Assembly (NCBI RefSeq): GCF_001485535.1
Contig: NZ_BCMZ01000001.1
Location: 2,356,001 to 2,420,000, forward strand
Length of the DNA: 64,000 bases
Direction: 5' to 3'
From: Halobacterium sp. CBA1132
GTDB lineage: Archaea > Halobacteriota > Halobacteria > Halobacteriales > Halobacteriaceae
In this document: positions 63,137 to 64,000 of the stretch, one piece after another
Layout of the letters: every line of letters begins with the position of its first letter
How positions within the stretch are numbered: the first letter of the stretch is position 1
Notes under the pieces: generated by a model
Database searches by the model: none
Told to the model about the DNA's origin: nothing
The model's input: only the letters and a program-made list of their open reading frames with translations
Position numbers and translations under genes: made by a program

Positions 63137-63298
63137 CTACGACCGTTCGATTTCGAGCTGCTCTCGGAGCTGCTGGAGGGCGTCGCTGTCGGAGAGCTCG
63201 TCGAGCCGCTTCTGGAAGTGCTCCTCGCAGACGCCGACCTTCAGGCCGCCCTTCTCGACGGTGAGGTCCGCGTCCCGGTCGCAGTAGTGACACTGCAT
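63137..63298 (-). CDS. 53-residue zinc-binding protein (DUF6757-like)
   Basis: A short protein with an N-terminal zinc site, MQCHYCDRDADLTVEKG, then VCEEHFQKRLDELSDSD, giving CXXC...CXXH ligands, and a helical C-terminus LQQLREQLEIERS. Resembles the DUF6757 family as I recall it. The ATG at 63298 opens a frame that is clean to the TAG at 63137. Convergent with the 7Fe ferredoxin gene (42 nt apart). Function unknown. Confidence 0.75.
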   Translation of the reverse strand: MQCHYCDRDADLTVEKGGLKVGVCEEHFQKRLDELSDSDALQQLREQLEIERS

Positions 63299-63352
63299 AC
63301 GCCTCGCTTGGGCCCACAGCTACCTGAACCTCACGGCATCGGCACAGTTCCG

Positions 63353-64000
63353 TCAGAGTCGCGCGCGCAGCGGCTCGTAGGCGGCCTCGTCGAGGCCGGC
63401 TCTGCCGAGTTCGCGGCCGTGGGCGTCGGTGCCGCCCGCGGGGAGGAGGTCGTAGTCGTCGATTGCGGCTTCGACGAGCGCGCGGCCGTCGTCGTCGGGC
63501 GCCTCGCCGACGGGGCGGTCGTAGGGGTAGTGGAGTTCGACGGCGTCGAGGGCGTCGCAGCGCGCGAGCGCGGCCTCGGGGTCGGGGTACCGGAGCGGGT
63601 GCGCGAGGCCGACGACGCCGCAGGCTCCCGAGAGGAGTTCGACGCCCGTCTCGAAGTCGGGGACGTCGCGGGCGACGAAACAGGGGCCGTCGTTGCCGAT
63701 GAGGTCCGCGAAGACGTCGTCGGGCTGGTCGTAGTCGGTGTCGGGGTGGGCGACGACGCTGCGGGCGATGTGCGGGCGGCCCAGTCCCTCGCGGGGTTCG
63801 ACATCGAGGGAGACGCCGAGTTCGGCTTCGACGGCGTCGATAATGGCGCGGCCGCGGGCGACCCGGTCGCGCTGGATGCGCTCGGTCTCGGCGACGAGCG
63901 CGTCCGTGGGCGTGACGCCGTAGCCGAGGAGGTCGAGGCGCTGGTCGCCGGCTTCGACGCGGAGTTCGATGCCGGCGACGACTTCGACGCCGCCGCGCTC
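63353..64000 (-). CDS. PHP-domain phosphoesterase, 5' end beyond the window
   Basis: The frame is open from 64000 to the TGA at 63353-63355 (215 residues visible). The gene enters from the right edge on the minus strand, so its N-terminus, with the first PHP motif, is missing. Visible PHP features are ERGGVEVVAGIELRVE, RPHIARSVVAHP, GLAHPLRYP and PAGGTDAHGRE, matching the TrpH/PHP metal-dependent phosphoesterase group (3',5'-bisphosphate nucleotidase or polynucleotide 5'-3' activity). Metal ligands would come from those His and Asp residues. The specific substrate is not evident. Confidence 0.85.
   Translation of the reverse strand, partial: ERGGVEVVAGIELRVEAGDQRLDLLGYGVTPTDALVAETERIQRDRVARGRAIIDAVEAELGVSLDVEPREGLGRPHIARSVVAHPDTDYDQPDDVFADLIGNDGPCFVARDVPDFETGVELLSGACGVVGLAHPLRYPDPEAALARCDALDAVELHYPYDRPVGEAPDDDGRALVEAAIDDYDLLPAGGTDAHGRELGRAGLDEAAYEPLRARL

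Overview
The window comes from the main chromosome of a haloarchaeon (class Halobacteria). The evidence is high GC, very acidic proteins, TATA-like boxes about 27 nt upstream of start codons with almost no leader, and archaeal information-processing genes (TBP, PCNA, PriL, two small RFC subunits, Orc1/Cdc6, Hjc, Hef). SAMP2, a halophilic-type 2Fe-2S ferredoxin and a double-domain TatC point the same way. I cannot fix the genus. Genes are densely packed; many convergent neighbours abut or overlap by exactly 4 nt.

Layout. 1-13.5 kb: upp (cut by the left edge), an S9 peptidase, an IMPACT-family protein, an ACT regulator, hisB, hisA, 2Fe-2S ferredoxin, prepilin peptidase, hisI, Hef and a DUF460 RuvC-like protein. 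13.6-21.3 kb: RNase Z, a DUF4382 lipoprotein, rfcC, a tRNA guanine-10 methyltransferase, tbp and hisG. 21.3-33.8 kb: amidohydrolase and ahcY (S-adenosylhomocysteine handling), a three-repeat secreted glycoprotein candidate, a dUTPase-like protein, an FNT transporter, hjc, priL, archaetidylserine decarboxylase, pcn and a second DUF4382 protein. 33.9-40.5 kb: rlmE, a queuosine-precursor-type transporter with its own RHH regulator, an IS1341-type (tnpB-only) insertion sequence, and the divergent pair tatC2/tatC1. 40.8-50 kb: a MutS-like ATPase, Orc1/Cdc6, a KaiC-like remnant, rpiA, a histone-fold protein, GIY-YIG, flavoprotein, phosphohexomutase, GNAT, SAMP2 and a polymer-forming membrane protein. 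50-64 kb: rfcA carrying a 435-residue intein, TspO, a glutathionyl-hydroquinone-reductase-like protein, a PQQ-propeller Tat lipoprotein, alaS, HD hydrolase, amidotransferase, kinase-fold protein, DCC protein, cupin, zinc-type 7Fe ferredoxin and a PHP phosphoesterase cut by the right edge.

Functional themes. The sliding clamp, a primase subunit, both small clamp-loader subunits, an initiator, a resolvase and a fork-processing helicase/nuclease lie in one 45-kb stretch, but I see no origin-type repeat beside the initiator. Four histidine genes (hisB, hisA, hisI, hisG) are scattered, not an operon. Both Tat translocase C genes share one short divergent promoter region.

The most unusual material is non-coding. 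Two families of structured repeats are present in three copies each: R1, about 180 bp, always starting within 2 nt of a stop codon, and R2, about 115 bp, with GAAAG/CTTTC ends. Their stems change sequence but keep pairing. A stand-alone copy of the tnpB right-end RNA scaffold lies just upstream of the IS. Three conserved enzymes carry short in-frame insertions encoded by DNA hairpins.
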